Assembly: GCA_900549995.1 (NCBI GenBank)
Contig: URQQ01000074.1
Span: 1 to 20,684 of the forward strand
Direction of reading: 5' to 3'
Length of the DNA stretch: 20,684 nt
Origin: an uncultured Lachnospiraceae bacterium
Lineage (GTDB): Bacteria; Bacillota; Clostridia; Lachnospirales; Lachnospiraceae
This document shows, piece after piece, positions 1-6,992 of this stretch. Numbering within the stretch: the first letter of the stretch is position 1; every line of letters starts with the position of its first letter. The position numbers were made by a program, and so were the translations under genes. The notes under the pieces are model-generated. The model saw only the letters and a program-made list of their open reading frames with translations, did not search any database and was not told where the DNA came from.

Positions 1-8
1 AAAATAAT

Positions 9-671
9 ATGGAAAATGCAGTGATATCAAAGGGAGGGCTTACATCATTTCATTTAAAAGTGATAGGAATCGCAGCAATGCTGTGTGATCATATTGGTGT
101 GGTGTTCTTTCCCGAACTTATGGTTCTTCGGATCATTGGAAGAATTTCATTTCCGATTTTCGCTTTTCTGCTTGTAGAAGGATATTTTCATACAAAAAGT
201 ATTCCAAAATATATGAGCCGGCTTCTTCTGATGGCACTCATCAGTGAGGTGCCGTACGATCTGGTGATGTTTGGAAGGATTGTAGATTTCAGGAGGCAGA
301 ATGTATTTTTTACATTATTTTTAGGAATTCTGATGCTGTATCTGTTCGAGACAAGATCCAATGCCGTTGCAAAAGTCATCAGTCTGGTGCTTGTACTGCT
401 TGTTTCAGAAGCAATCATAAGCGATTACAATTCTTCAGGACTGATTATGATTCTTGGATTTTATGTATATCATGAAAGACCCTGGATGCGGGGCATTGCC
501 AATGCATATATTAATATACAGGCGATCGGCGGCATACAGTCGTATGGAACTCTGGCATTGATTCCGATTGGATTTTACAACGGAGAACAAGGTTCCGGGA
601 GTAAAAAGTTTTTTTATGCCAGTTATCCGGTGCTGCTGGTTATTCTGCTTGTAATTAAAATATTGATATAA
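9..671 (+). CDS. TraX family membrane protein
   Basis: The 220-residue product is strongly hydrophobic, with several probable membrane helices spread along its length. It reads like the TraX family, named after the F-plasmid protein that acetylates pilin. Chromosomal Firmicute members are common, and their real substrate is unknown. Typical family features are the opening segment with IGIAAMLCDHIG (about residues 19-30) and the IGRISFPIFAFLLVEGY stretch (about 43-59). The ATG lies only eight bases from the window edge, with no stop codon upstream in frame, so the ribosome binding site cannot be seen and a longer N-terminus is possible. A DUF5662 gene follows after 31 bases on the same strand, suggesting one transcript. 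The family call is fairly sure; the function is inferred only from the name-giving member. Confidence 0.8.
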   Translation: MENAVISKGGLTSFHLKVIGIAAMLCDHIGVVFFPELMVLRIIGRISFPIFAFLLVEGYFHTKSIPKYMSRLLLMALISEVPYDLVMFGRIVDFRRQNVFFTLFLGILMLYLFETRSNAVAKVISLVLVLLVSEAIISDYNSSGLIMILGFYVYHERPWMRGIANAYINIQAIGGIQSYGTLALIPIGFYNGEQGSGSKKFFYASYPVLLVILLVIKILI

Positions 672-702
672 ATTTATTACTGGAAACGGAGTTAACGAAG
701 CA

Positions 703-1254
703 ATGAAGGCTTTTAGACATTTTCAAACAATTACACAACACAAACTGATCGTTATGAAGGAGTGTTTTCAGGTAGGTCTCTATCGCCAGGGACTTCTGCA
801 CGATCTGTCGAAATACAGTCCTGCAGAATTTCTTGCGGGAGCCAGGTATTATCAGGGGAACCGAAGCCCGAACAATGCCCAGAGAGAAAAGATCGGGTAT
901 TCCAGTGCATGGCTGCATCATAAAGGACGCAACAAGCATCATTATGAATACTGGATCGATTATGCGCCGGAAGGTTCAGGAAAGATTCTCGCAGGTATGA
1001 GAATGCCGGATAAATACGTAGTTGAGATGTTTATGGACCGGGTTGCGGCGTCAAAAGTATATCTGAAAGACAAATATACGAGAAAAGCGCCTCTTGAGTA
1101 TTACCGAAACGGAAGGGCGTCCGGTCTTTTGCACCCGGAGGTACGGGCATTGCTGGAGAAATTGTTAGTGATGCTGGCAAAACGGGGAGAAAAAGAGACA
1201 TTCGCATATATCAGAAGAGTGGTGCTTGGAAAACCAAAAAGAAGAGGAAGATAA
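703..1254 (+). CDS. DUF5662 family protein
   Basis: This 183-residue soluble protein matches my memory of the DUF5662 family, which is widespread in Clostridia and has no firm function. Visible features are the N-terminal HFQTITQHK segment, a GLLHDLSKYSPAEF motif (about residues 30-43) and a histidine-rich WLHHKGRNKHHYEYW patch (about 70-84). Such His/Asp patterns would suit metal binding, as in HD-like phosphohydrolases, but this is inference. The C-terminus is very basic (KPKRRGR). A GGAG sequence lies 11 bases before the ATG. The gene follows the TraX gene by 31 bases and ends just before a strong hairpin terminator, so the two probably form a short operon. Confidence 0.75.
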   Translation: MKAFRHFQTITQHKLIVMKECFQVGLYRQGLLHDLSKYSPAEFLAGARYYQGNRSPNNAQREKIGYSSAWLHHKGRNKHHYEYWIDYAPEGSGKILAGMRMPDKYVVEMFMDRVAASKVYLKDKYTRKAPLEYYRNGRASGLLHPEVRALLEKLLVMLAKRGEKETFAYIRRVVLGKPKRRGR

Positions 1255-1260
1255 AAAGAA

Positions 1261-1294
1261 GGATAAAACGGCGGTCTGCTGTTTTATCCTTTTT
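1261..1294. terminator. Bidirectional terminator between DUF5662 gene and luxS
   Basis: GGATAAAAC (1261-1269) pairs perfectly with GTTTTATCC (1281-1289) around an 11-base loop. A run of T follows on the plus strand (1290-1294). On the minus strand the hairpin is followed by TTCTTTTTAT. It sits between two converging genes and can serve both. Confidence 0.88.
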
Positions 1295-1299
1295 CCATC

Positions 1300-1779
1300 T
1301 CAGACGGGGTAGCGCATACGCTCTTCCGTGATATCTGTCAGAACTTCTGATAAATATTTACGGGCGATGTAGTTCGCCATCGGAAGATTCATGTCTAAAT
1401 AGTTGCCGCAGTCTTTGGCAGATGCCCCTGGAACCGGATCTTTGTACTGGGCGATGTACTGGAACATTTCCTTAAGAAGGTCTGTAATATCCTCCGGCTG
1501 ATAGTCACCTGAGAGGATCAGATAGAATCCGGTGCGGCAGCCCATTGGTCCGAAATAAATCACCTTTGGCCCGAAAGTCTCATGAAAACGCAGAAAAGTG
1601 GCGCCAAGATGTTCGATCGTATGAATTTCAGCAGTGTTCATGACTGGTTCCTCGTTAGGATTGGTGATCCTAAGATCGAAGGTAGTGAGAATGTGTCCTT
1701 CCACATCGTCTTTTCTTGACACATAAACGCCGGGAACCAGTTTCAGATGATCTACTGTAAAGCTTGATATTTTATCCAT
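1300..1779 (-). CDS. luxS: S-ribosylhomocysteine lyase LuxS
   Basis: LuxS cleaves S-ribosylhomocysteine to homocysteine and 4,5-dihydroxypentane-2,3-dione, the precursor of autoinducer-2, as part of the activated methyl cycle. The 159-residue product has the expected length and motifs: metal-binding HTIEH (residues 53-57), the GCRTGFY segment with catalytic Cys81, and DCGNYLDMNL with the third metal ligand Cys124. The reading frame stays open further upstream, but the start at 1779 is chosen because AAAGGAG (1788-1794 on the minus strand) lies correctly before it and LuxS homology begins there. A sigma-A-like promoter is visible upstream. The gene stands alone between a bidirectional terminator and a divergent phosphatase gene; no pfs/mtnN nucleosidase gene is next to it. 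Confidence 0.96.
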   Translation of the reverse strand: MDKISSFTVDHLKLVPGVYVSRKDDVEGHILTTFDLRITNPNEEPVMNTAEIHTIEHLGATFLRFHETFGPKVIYFGPMGCRTGFYLILSGDYQPEDITDLLKEMFQYIAQYKDPVPGASAKDCGNYLDMNLPMANYIARKYLSEVLTDITEERMRYPV

Positions 1780-1820
1780 GATTTCAACTCCTTTTTTTAA
1801 TACGCAATCAGCTACTGTCC

Positions 1821-1849
1821 AGTATATCATTTTACCTGGATATTTGAAA
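1821..1849 (-). promoter_or_regulatory. Probable luxS promoter
   Basis: Reading the minus strand, TTTCAA (1844-1849) and TATACT (1821-1826) are 17 bases apart, and the -10 is preceded by TGA, an extended -10 feature. About 40 bases separate it from the luxS start. Confidence 0.55.
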
Positions 1850-1890
1850 GACTGAGAAAATGAATTTGAACGTGCAGGCGTAAAAAAGTA

Positions 1891-1904
1891 TGATATACTA
1901 TAAT
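1891..1904 (+). promoter_or_regulatory. Probable extended -10 promoter of the histidine phosphatase gene
   Basis: TGATATACTATAAT contains TGA-TATACT (1891-1899) and an overlapping TATAAT (1899-1904), about 40 bases before the start codon. No good -35 lies at the right distance (TTGAAC at 1866-1871 is 22 bases away from TATACT), so it would act as an extended -10 promoter. It is divergent from the luxS promoter. Confidence 0.5.
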
Positions 1905-1939
1905 CTGATAGAAAAGAAAGATACAGGAGGCAGGGTGCA

Positions 1940-2572
1940 ATGAGATTATACATCGTACGTCATGGAGAGACGGACTGGAATAAAACACGCAGAATGCAGG
2001 GAAAATCAGATATTCCGCTGAATGACTTTGGAAGAAGGCTTGCCAGGGACACAAGAGATGGACTCAAAGAGGTTGCATTTGATATCGCATACACAAGCCC
2101 GCTTATCAGGGCAAAGGAAACCGCAGAGATTATCCTTGGAGACAGGCAGATTCCATTGATTGAAGATGAGAGAATTCAGGAGATTGGATTTGGTGAATTT
2201 GAAGGTCTTTGCTGCAGCAAGGAGGGATATAACATACCTGATCCCGGGTTTGAGAACTTTTTTTCCGCTCCGGGAAGCTATCAGCCGCCCAAAGGAGGGG
2301 AATCTTACCCGGACATTCTGAGACGTCTCCAATCATTTCTGGAGGAGCTGTATGGGAATAAAGAATTAGAGGATAAAACAGTACTGATTGCAACTCATGG
2401 TGCGGCGCTTCGGGGAATGCTTGTTCTGATGAAGCAGCTTCCGCTGGAACAGTTCTGGATTGGCGGTGTTCACAAGAATTGTGCAGTCAGCATTATCGAC
2501 GTGAAGGATAAAAAAGCGGAAATCATTGAAGAAGCGAAGGTGTATTATACATGTGAAGGCGGAGGATGGTAG
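1940..2572 (+). CDS. Histidine phosphatase (phosphoglycerate mutase-like) family protein
   Basis: This belongs to the histidine phosphatase superfamily, cytosolic enzymes that remove or move phosphate through a phosphohistidine. In the 210-residue product the RHGET motif (residues 7-11) holds the nucleophile His8. Arg57 lies in SPLIRAKETA, and the second catalytic histidine is His153 in ATHGAALRG. The length fits the single-domain bacterial branch (cobC/gpmB-like); the substrate cannot be read from sequence. CobC-type alpha-ribazole phosphatases belong to the same branch, but the corrinoid genes here are 9 kb away, so that role is only a possibility. AGGAGG at 1925-1930 fixes the start. It shares a divergent promoter region with luxS, and trpS follows 65 bases downstream. 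Confidence 0.88.
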   Translation: MRLYIVRHGETDWNKTRRMQGKSDIPLNDFGRRLARDTRDGLKEVAFDIAYTSPLIRAKETAEIILGDRQIPLIEDERIQEIGFGEFEGLCCSKEGYNIPDPGFENFFSAPGSYQPPKGGESYPDILRRLQSFLEELYGNKELEDKTVLIATHGAALRGMLVLMKQLPLEQFWIGGVHKNCAVSIIDVKDKKAEIIEEAKVYYTCEGGGW

Positions 2573-2578
2573 CAGAAC

Positions 2579-2608
2579 TTGACGCAGAGCAGCAGGAGAT
2601 GGTAAACT
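2579..2608 (+). promoter_or_regulatory. Probable trpS promoter
   Basis: TTGACG (2579-2584) and TAAACT (2603-2608) are 18 bases apart and lie just after the stop codon of the preceding gene. The leader would be only about 25 bases, leaving no space for a T-box. Confidence 0.5.
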
Positions 2609-2637
2609 AGGTACAGAAATTCAGGAGGGCATAAAAC

Positions 2638-3642
2638 ATGATTAATGATAAGAAAGTACTATTCAGCGGAATGCAGGCTACAGGAAACCTGACACTTGGC
2701 AATTATCTGGGAGCCTTAAAGAACTGGGTCACGCTGAGTGATGAATATGAATGTTTTTACAGCGTGGTAGATATGCATTCTATTACTGTCAGGCAGGATC
2801 CGGCAGAACTGAGAAAGAGAGCCAGGACACTTCTGACTTTATATATTGCAGCAGGACTGGATCCGAAAAAGAACTGCATTTATTATCAGTCGCACGTGTC
2901 GGGCCATGCAGAACTGGCATGGATTCTGAACTGTTTCACATACATGGGAGAACTGAACCGGATGACACAGTTCAAGGACAAGGCGGCAAAACATACCGAT
3001 AATATTAATGCAGGTCTGTTCACATATCCTGTATTGATGGCTGCAGATATTCTGCTGTATCAGGCAGATGTAGTTCCGGTGGGAATTGACCAGATGCAGC
3101 ATCTGGAGATTACGAGAGATATTGCGAACCGTTTTAACGGTATCTATGGAGATGTGTTTACAATTCCGGAAGCGTATATCGGAAAAGTGGGCGCGAAGAT
3201 TATGAGCCTTCAGGACCCTTCGAAGAAGATGTCAAAATCCGATGAGAATCCGAACGGTAGTATCTATCTGATGGATGACCCGGATACGATCATGAGGAAA
3301 TGCAAACGCGCAGTTACAGATTCAGAAGCTCAGATTTTATACCGTGATGAGCAGCCGGGAGTTAAGAACCTGATTGATATTTACTGTGCATGTACAGGTG
3401 CAGCACCGGATGATGTGGTGAAAGAATTTGACGGAAAAGGATACGGAGAATTCAAGCCGGCAGTGGGAGAGGCAGTTGTCTCAGTTCTGAAGCCGCTTCA
3501 GGACGAATTCCACAGGCTTGAGAAAGACAAAGCATATATTGACAGTATCATCAAAGAAAATGCGGAAAAGGCAAATTACTATGCGCTTAAGACACTTCGG
3601 AAAGTGCAGCGCAAGATTGGTTTTCCTGACAGAATCCGATAA
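2638..3642 (+). CDS. trpS: Tryptophanyl-tRNA synthetase
   Basis: The enzyme charges tRNA-Trp with tryptophan using ATP in the cytosol. The 334-residue product shows the class I signatures: the HIGH-like element TGNLTLGNYLG (residues 15-25), the tryptophan pocket motif GIDQMQHLE (149-157) and KMSKS (197-201). Length and order match bacterial TrpS. An AGGAGG site (2623-2628) precedes the ATG by nine bases. Its own promoter appears to lie between it and the phosphatase gene. Many clostridial aminoacyl-tRNA synthetase genes have a T-box leader; none fits in the 65 bases here, so regulation by uncharged tRNA is not supported. A hairpin follows the stop. Confidence 0.97.
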   Translation: MINDKKVLFSGMQATGNLTLGNYLGALKNWVTLSDEYECFYSVVDMHSITVRQDPAELRKRARTLLTLYIAAGLDPKKNCIYYQSHVSGHAELAWILNCFTYMGELNRMTQFKDKAAKHTDNINAGLFTYPVLMAADILLYQADVVPVGIDQMQHLEITRDIANRFNGIYGDVFTIPEAYIGKVGAKIMSLQDPSKKMSKSDENPNGSIYLMDDPDTIMRKCKRAVTDSEAQILYRDEQPGVKNLIDIYCACTGAAPDDVVKEFDGKGYGEFKPAVGEAVVSVLKPLQDEFHRLEKDKAYIDSIIKENAEKANYYALKTLRKVQRKIGFPDRIR

Positions 3643-3665
3643 TTCCTGTGTACTGTAAAACAAAA

Positions 3666-3691
3666 AAGGTGCCGCATTGATGCGGCACCTT
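3666..3691. terminator. Terminator between trpS and the ABC-F gene
   Basis: AAGGTGCCGCA (3666-3676) pairs perfectly with TGCGGCACCTT (3681-3691), loop of four bases. On the minus strand a run of six T follows, so it is a canonical terminator for the ABC-F gene. On the plus strand the downstream tract (TAAATTG) is weak, so termination of trpS there is less certain. Confidence 0.85.
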
Positions 3692-3721
3692 AAATTGTAT
3701 CTGGCGGCAGGCTCTGGACAA

Positions 3722-5362
3722 TTAATCATCGGCCTCTTCGTCTTCAGTGACGGTATATGTCTGGCGTTTTCTGGCCATCTCATCACTTTCCAGATATTCA
3801 TCATAAGTTGTAATTTTATCGATCATCTTACCGCCTGGAACGATTTCCATAATACGGTTGGCGGTTGTCTGCACAATCTGGTGATCACGGGAGGTGAATA
3901 AAATTGCACCCGGGAATTTGGTCATTCCGTTATTCAGTGCCGTGATAGATTCCATATCCAGATGGTTGGTCGGCTCGTCAAAGATTAGGACGTTAGCGCC
4001 TGAAATCATCATTTTTGACAGAAGGCAACGGACTTTTTCACCACCGGAAAGTACTTTTACCTTTTTCACACCGTCATCACCGGCAAAGAGCATACGGCCG
4101 AGGAAACCGCGGACATAGGTAACGTCCTTAATCTCTGAGTACTGCATCAGCCAGTCAGCGATGGAGTAATCATTGCTGAATTCTTTGGAGCTGTCCTGAG
4201 GGAAGTATGCCTGGGAAGTCGTAACTCCCCATTTATAGGTGCCGGAGTCGGGTTCCATCTCTCCGGTCAGAATCTGGAACAGAACAGTCTTCGCACGTTC
4301 ATTGCCGCCCACGAATGCAACTTTATCCTCACGTCCCAGTGTGAAACTGATGTTATCAAGGATTTTCTCACCGTCAATTGTCTTGGAAATTCCTTCGACT
4401 GACAGCACTTCGTTGCCAATCTCACGGTTTGGCTTAAAGTCGATATAGGGGTATTTACGGCTGGAAGGACGGATGTCATCCAGTTCAATTTTCTCAAGGG
4501 CACGCTTTCTTGACGTTGCCTGTTTGGACTTGGAGGCATTGGCGCTGAACCTTGAGATGAAGTCCTGGAGTTCTTTGATCTTGTCTTCCTTTTTCTTGTT
4601 CGCCTCTTTCATCTGGCGGATCGCCAGCTGGCTTGACTCATACCAGAAATCATAGTTGCCGGCATAGAGCTGGATTTTGCCGTAATCAATATCGGCGATC
4701 ATCGTACATACCTTATTCAGGAAATAACGGTCATGGGATACGACGATCACAGTATTCTCGAAGTTAATCAGGAATTCTTCCAGCCATGCAATCGCATCCA
4801 GGTCAAGATGGTTGGTCGGCTCATCCAGAAGAAGAATGTCCGGGTTGCCAAACAGTGCCTGCGCGAGCAGCACTTTTACTTTCTCAGATCCTTTCAGATC
4901 CTTCATCAATTTATAATGCAGCTCTGTGTCAATTCCAAGACCGTTCAGAAGGGATGCAGCATCAGACTCAGCTTCCCATCCATTCATTGCCGCAAATTCG
5001 CCTTCCAGTTCACTGGCGCGGATTCCGTCCTCATCGGTGAAGTCTTCTTTTGCATAAATGACTTCTTTTTCTTTCATGATCTCATATAATCTGGCATTCC
5101 CCATGATGACGGTATCAAGTACCGGGTATTCGTCATATTTAAAGTGATCCTGCTGAAGAAATGAAAGACGTTCTCCAGGTGTAAGTATAACTTCACCGTT
5201 TGTAGGTTCCAGCTGGCCGGAAAGAATTCTTAAGAATGTAGATTTCCCGGCGCCGTTTGCTCCGATCAGTCCATAACAGTTCCCTTCAGTGAATTTAATA
5301 TTTACATCTTCAAACAGTGCTTTTTTACCAACGCGTAACGTGATATTGCTTGTACTAATCAT
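3722..5362 (-). CDS. ABC-F family ATPase (YkpA/YbiT type)
   Basis: ABC-F proteins have two ATPase domains and no membrane part; characterised members act on the ribosome, in translation control or antibiotic resistance. In this 546-residue product, domain 1 has Walker A GANGAGKS (34-41), a weak signature LKGSE (156-160), DEPTNHLD (180-187) and switch His210. A charged linker, about 245-305, is the probable ribosome-contacting helical arm. Domain 2 departs from consensus: its Walker A is GGNERAKT (352-359, Ala where Gly is usual) and its switch region reads SRDHQ (491-495, Arg where His is usual), although LSGGE (438-442) and DEPTNHLD (462-469) are intact. The C-terminus is acidic. AAGGAG lies before the start at 5362. 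The pattern recalls YkpA/YbiT more than resistance-type ABC-F proteins. Its function is not known from sequence. Confidence 0.93.
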   Translation of the reverse strand: MISTSNITLRVGKKALFEDVNIKFTEGNCYGLIGANGAGKSTFLRILSGQLEPTNGEVILTPGERLSFLQQDHFKYDEYPVLDTVIMGNARLYEIMKEKEVIYAKEDFTDEDGIRASELEGEFAAMNGWEAESDAASLLNGLGIDTELHYKLMKDLKGSEKVKVLLAQALFGNPDILLLDEPTNHLDLDAIAWLEEFLINFENTVIVVSHDRYFLNKVCTMIADIDYGKIQLYAGNYDFWYESSQLAIRQMKEANKKKEDKIKELQDFISRFSANASKSKQATSRKRALEKIELDDIRPSSRKYPYIDFKPNREIGNEVLSVEGISKTIDGEKILDNISFTLGREDKVAFVGGNERAKTVLFQILTGEMEPDSGTYKWGVTTSQAYFPQDSSKEFSNDYSIADWLMQYSEIKDVTYVRGFLGRMLFAGDDGVKKVKVLSGGEKVRCLLSKMMISGANVLIFDEPTNHLDMESITALNNGMTKFPGAILFTSRDHQIVQTTANRIMEIVPGGKMIDKITTYDEYLESDEMARKRQTYTVTEDEEADD

Positions 5363-5396
5363 AGTTGTTCTCCTTTACATGGTGTTTCCAAGGCTT

Positions 5397-5425
5397 ATCT
5401 TACCATATGGTGCCTGGATTCGCAA
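5397..5425 (-). promoter_or_regulatory. Possible promoter of the ABC-F gene
   Basis: On the minus strand TTGCGA (5420-5425) and TAAGAT (5397-5402) are separated by 17 bases, about 35 bases before the start codon. Each box matches four of six consensus bases. Confidence 0.42.
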
Positions 5426-5487
5426 TATCTGGTTACCATTCCGCGATCGCCAAATCATAAAAATAGTTTAATTTTCATAGTTTACGG

Positions 5488-5516
5488 TTTTCCAGAGAGG
5501 TAAAACGGTATATAAT
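5488..5516 (+). promoter_or_regulatory. Probable promoter of the patatin-yjbQ operon
   Basis: A perfect TATAAT (5511-5516) lies 17 bases after a poor -35 (TTTTCC, 5488-5493). Transcription would start near 5523, giving a leader of about 60 bases that contains a hairpin. Confidence 0.5.
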
Positions 5517-5537
5517 AGAATCTGTGAGCAAGCAGTA

Positions 5538-5560
5538 AGGCGGATGGTATGTATCCGCCT
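5538..5560 (+). other. Hairpin in the 5' leader of the patatin gene
   Basis: AGGCGGAT (5538-5545) pairs exactly with ATCCGCCT (5553-5560) around a seven-base loop. It lies between the promoter and the ribosome binding site. No T-run follows, so it is not a terminator; it may stabilise or control the message. Confidence 0.4.
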
Positions 5561-5582
5561 GGCCAGAAAGTGAGGTATTGGC

Positions 5583-6440
5583 ATGAGAAAAGCAACATTA
5601 GTCCTGGAGGGCGGAGCAACAAGGGGCGTATTCACGTCGGGAGCTCTGGATTACCTGATGGAGAAAGACTTATATATGTCACATGTAATCGGCGTATCGG
5701 CAGGATCCTGCAATGCGGTGGACTATGTATCCCGTCAGATCGGCAGGACGAGAGACTGTATGATTACAAAAGAAAAAGAACTGGATTACCATTACGGGCT
5801 GCGTAAATTTGTGAAGGAGAAAAGCATACTGAATATGGATCTGATTTTTGACATTTATCCCAATCAGGTCTATCCGTTTGATTACGATACTTATTTCTCA
5901 TCAGAGATCGAGTGTGAAGTTGTCACGACAAACTGCGTGACCGGAAAAGCAGAGTATATGACAGAGAAGAAGGACAAGGAACGTCTGATGAAAATTTGCC
6001 GTGCGTCCAGCAGTATTCCGCTCTTTGCTCCGATTGTAAATGTCGATGAGATTCCTTATGTGGACGGTGGAATTGCAGATTCTGTGCCGATTGACCGTGC
6101 ACTTTTAAAAGGAAATGAAAAAATTGTGGTGATACTTACGAGAAATCCCGGCTACAGGAAAGCGCCCCTGAAAAAGGGTGTGACAAACCTGTACAGAAGA
6201 TCGTATAAAAAGTACCCAAAACTCGTGGAAACTCTGCGCAGACGTTATCAGGTATATAACTGTGAGATGGAGAAAATTGAAAAGCTTGAAGAAGAAGGGA
6301 AAATTTTTGTACTGCGCCCACAGATCAGAACGGTTGCAAGACTGGAAAAAGATTATGAGATTTTGATGGATTTCTATCATCATGGCTATCATCTGATGGA
6401 GAAGCAGTATGAGAATCTTTTAAAGTACCTGGATAAATAA
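5583..6440 (+). CDS. Patatin-like phospholipase family protein
   Basis: Patatin-type lipid acyl hydrolases use a Ser-Asp dyad. In this 285-residue protein the oxyanion-hole motif GGATRG is at residues 10-15, the nucleophile elbow GVSAGS at 37-42 (Ser39), and the DGG motif at 161-163 supplies Asp161. The order and spacing are those of the short bacterial patatins (YjjU/RssA-like). No signal peptide or transmembrane segment is evident, so it should be cytosolic or peripheral. The C-terminal third is rich in Lys, Arg and Glu, with helical character. The start has a modest site (AAGTGAGG, ending eight bases before ATG). yjbQ follows after 67 bases on the same strand. Substrate is unknown; phospholipid or lysophospholipid hydrolysis is the family expectation. 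Confidence 0.9.
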   Translation: MRKATLVLEGGATRGVFTSGALDYLMEKDLYMSHVIGVSAGSCNAVDYVSRQIGRTRDCMITKEKELDYHYGLRKFVKEKSILNMDLIFDIYPNQVYPFDYDTYFSSEIECEVVTTNCVTGKAEYMTEKKDKERLMKICRASSSIPLFAPIVNVDEIPYVDGGIADSVPIDRALLKGNEKIVVILTRNPGYRKAPLKKGVTNLYRRSYKKYPKLVETLRRRYQVYNCEMEKIEKLEEEGKIFVLRPQIRTVARLEKDYEILMDFYHHGYHLMEKQYENLLKYLDK

Positions 6441-6507
6441 GGGGTGTAAAAGGGGAAGAGGATTTTTCTTAGCCCCTGGATGATAAAAGAAAAAGGAGGT
6501 GTGGCCA

Positions 6508-6912
6508 ATGCCATTATATGAACATCAGATTACAACGAAAGGGCCTCAGCAGATGTCAAAAGTGACGAAAATTGTGAAAGAGGACATTCAACTAAGTGAG
6601 GTGAAGGAAGGAATCGCGGTCGTTTTTTCACCGCACACAACTGCAGGATTTACAGTGAATGAGAATGCAGATCCGGATGTAGTACATGATATGTTGTGCG
6701 GTTATGAAAAGGCATTTCCGACAAATGCGGATTACTACAGACACCAGGAGGGAAATTCCCATGCGCATATGAAGACATCGCTGGTCGGGCCTTCGCAGAC
6801 GCTGATTATCCATAATGGGGAGCTTGTATTTGGAATCTGGCAGGATCTCTATTTCTGTGATTTTGATGGCCCAAGAAACAGGACATTCTATGTAAAAATT
6901 ATAGAAGGATAG
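6508..6912 (+). CDS. yjbQ: YjbQ/UPF0047 family protein (secondary thiamine-phosphate synthase type)
   Basis: The 134-residue product has all the hallmarks of the YjbQ/UPF0047 family, small beta-rich proteins that form trimers. Visible motifs are HTTAGFTVNE (43-52), HQEGNSHAHMK (79-89) and WQDLYFCDFDGPRNR (111-125), whose conserved His and acidic residues probably bind a metal. E. coli YjbQ has weak thiamine-phosphate synthase activity in vivo, which gives the database name, but its main role is unsettled. The open frame extends to a GTG at 6499, but that codon lies in the ribosome binding site itself; AAGGAGG (6493-6499) points to the ATG at 6508. It is probably co-transcribed with the patatin gene and ends before a long perfect hairpin. 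Confidence 0.93.
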   Translation: MPLYEHQITTKGPQQMSKVTKIVKEDIQLSEVKEGIAVVFSPHTTAGFTVNENADPDVVHDMLCGYEKAFPTNADYYRHQEGNSHAHMKTSLVGPSQTLIIHNGELVFGIWQDLYFCDFDGPRNRTFYVKIIEG

Positions 6913-6940
6913 AAAGCCTGCAGAGTATTGTTTTTGATAA

Positions 6941-6984
6941 CAGCAGGGAAGCCGGACAGATCAATCTGTCCGGCTTCCCTGCTG
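6941..6984. terminator. 20-bp perfect inverted repeat between yjbQ and the aldo/keto reductase gene
   Basis: Bases 6941-6960 are the exact reverse complement of 6965-6984, with a four-base loop (TCAA). The repeat can be extended by about five more pairs with one bulged base. It lies between converging genes, so a shared terminator is the natural reading. Neither strand shows a T-run directly after the stem, which is unusual for an intrinsic terminator of this strength. Confidence 0.65.
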
Positions 6985-6992
6985 TATCAGAC

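Noticed and set aside
1779..1953. N-terminal extension of luxS
   Set aside because: The frame is open, but the ribosome site, the promoter and LuxS homology all place the start at 1779.
2573..2637. Possible T-box leader of trpS
   Set aside because: Only 65 bases are available, with a promoter inside them and no T-box or specifier-like structure.
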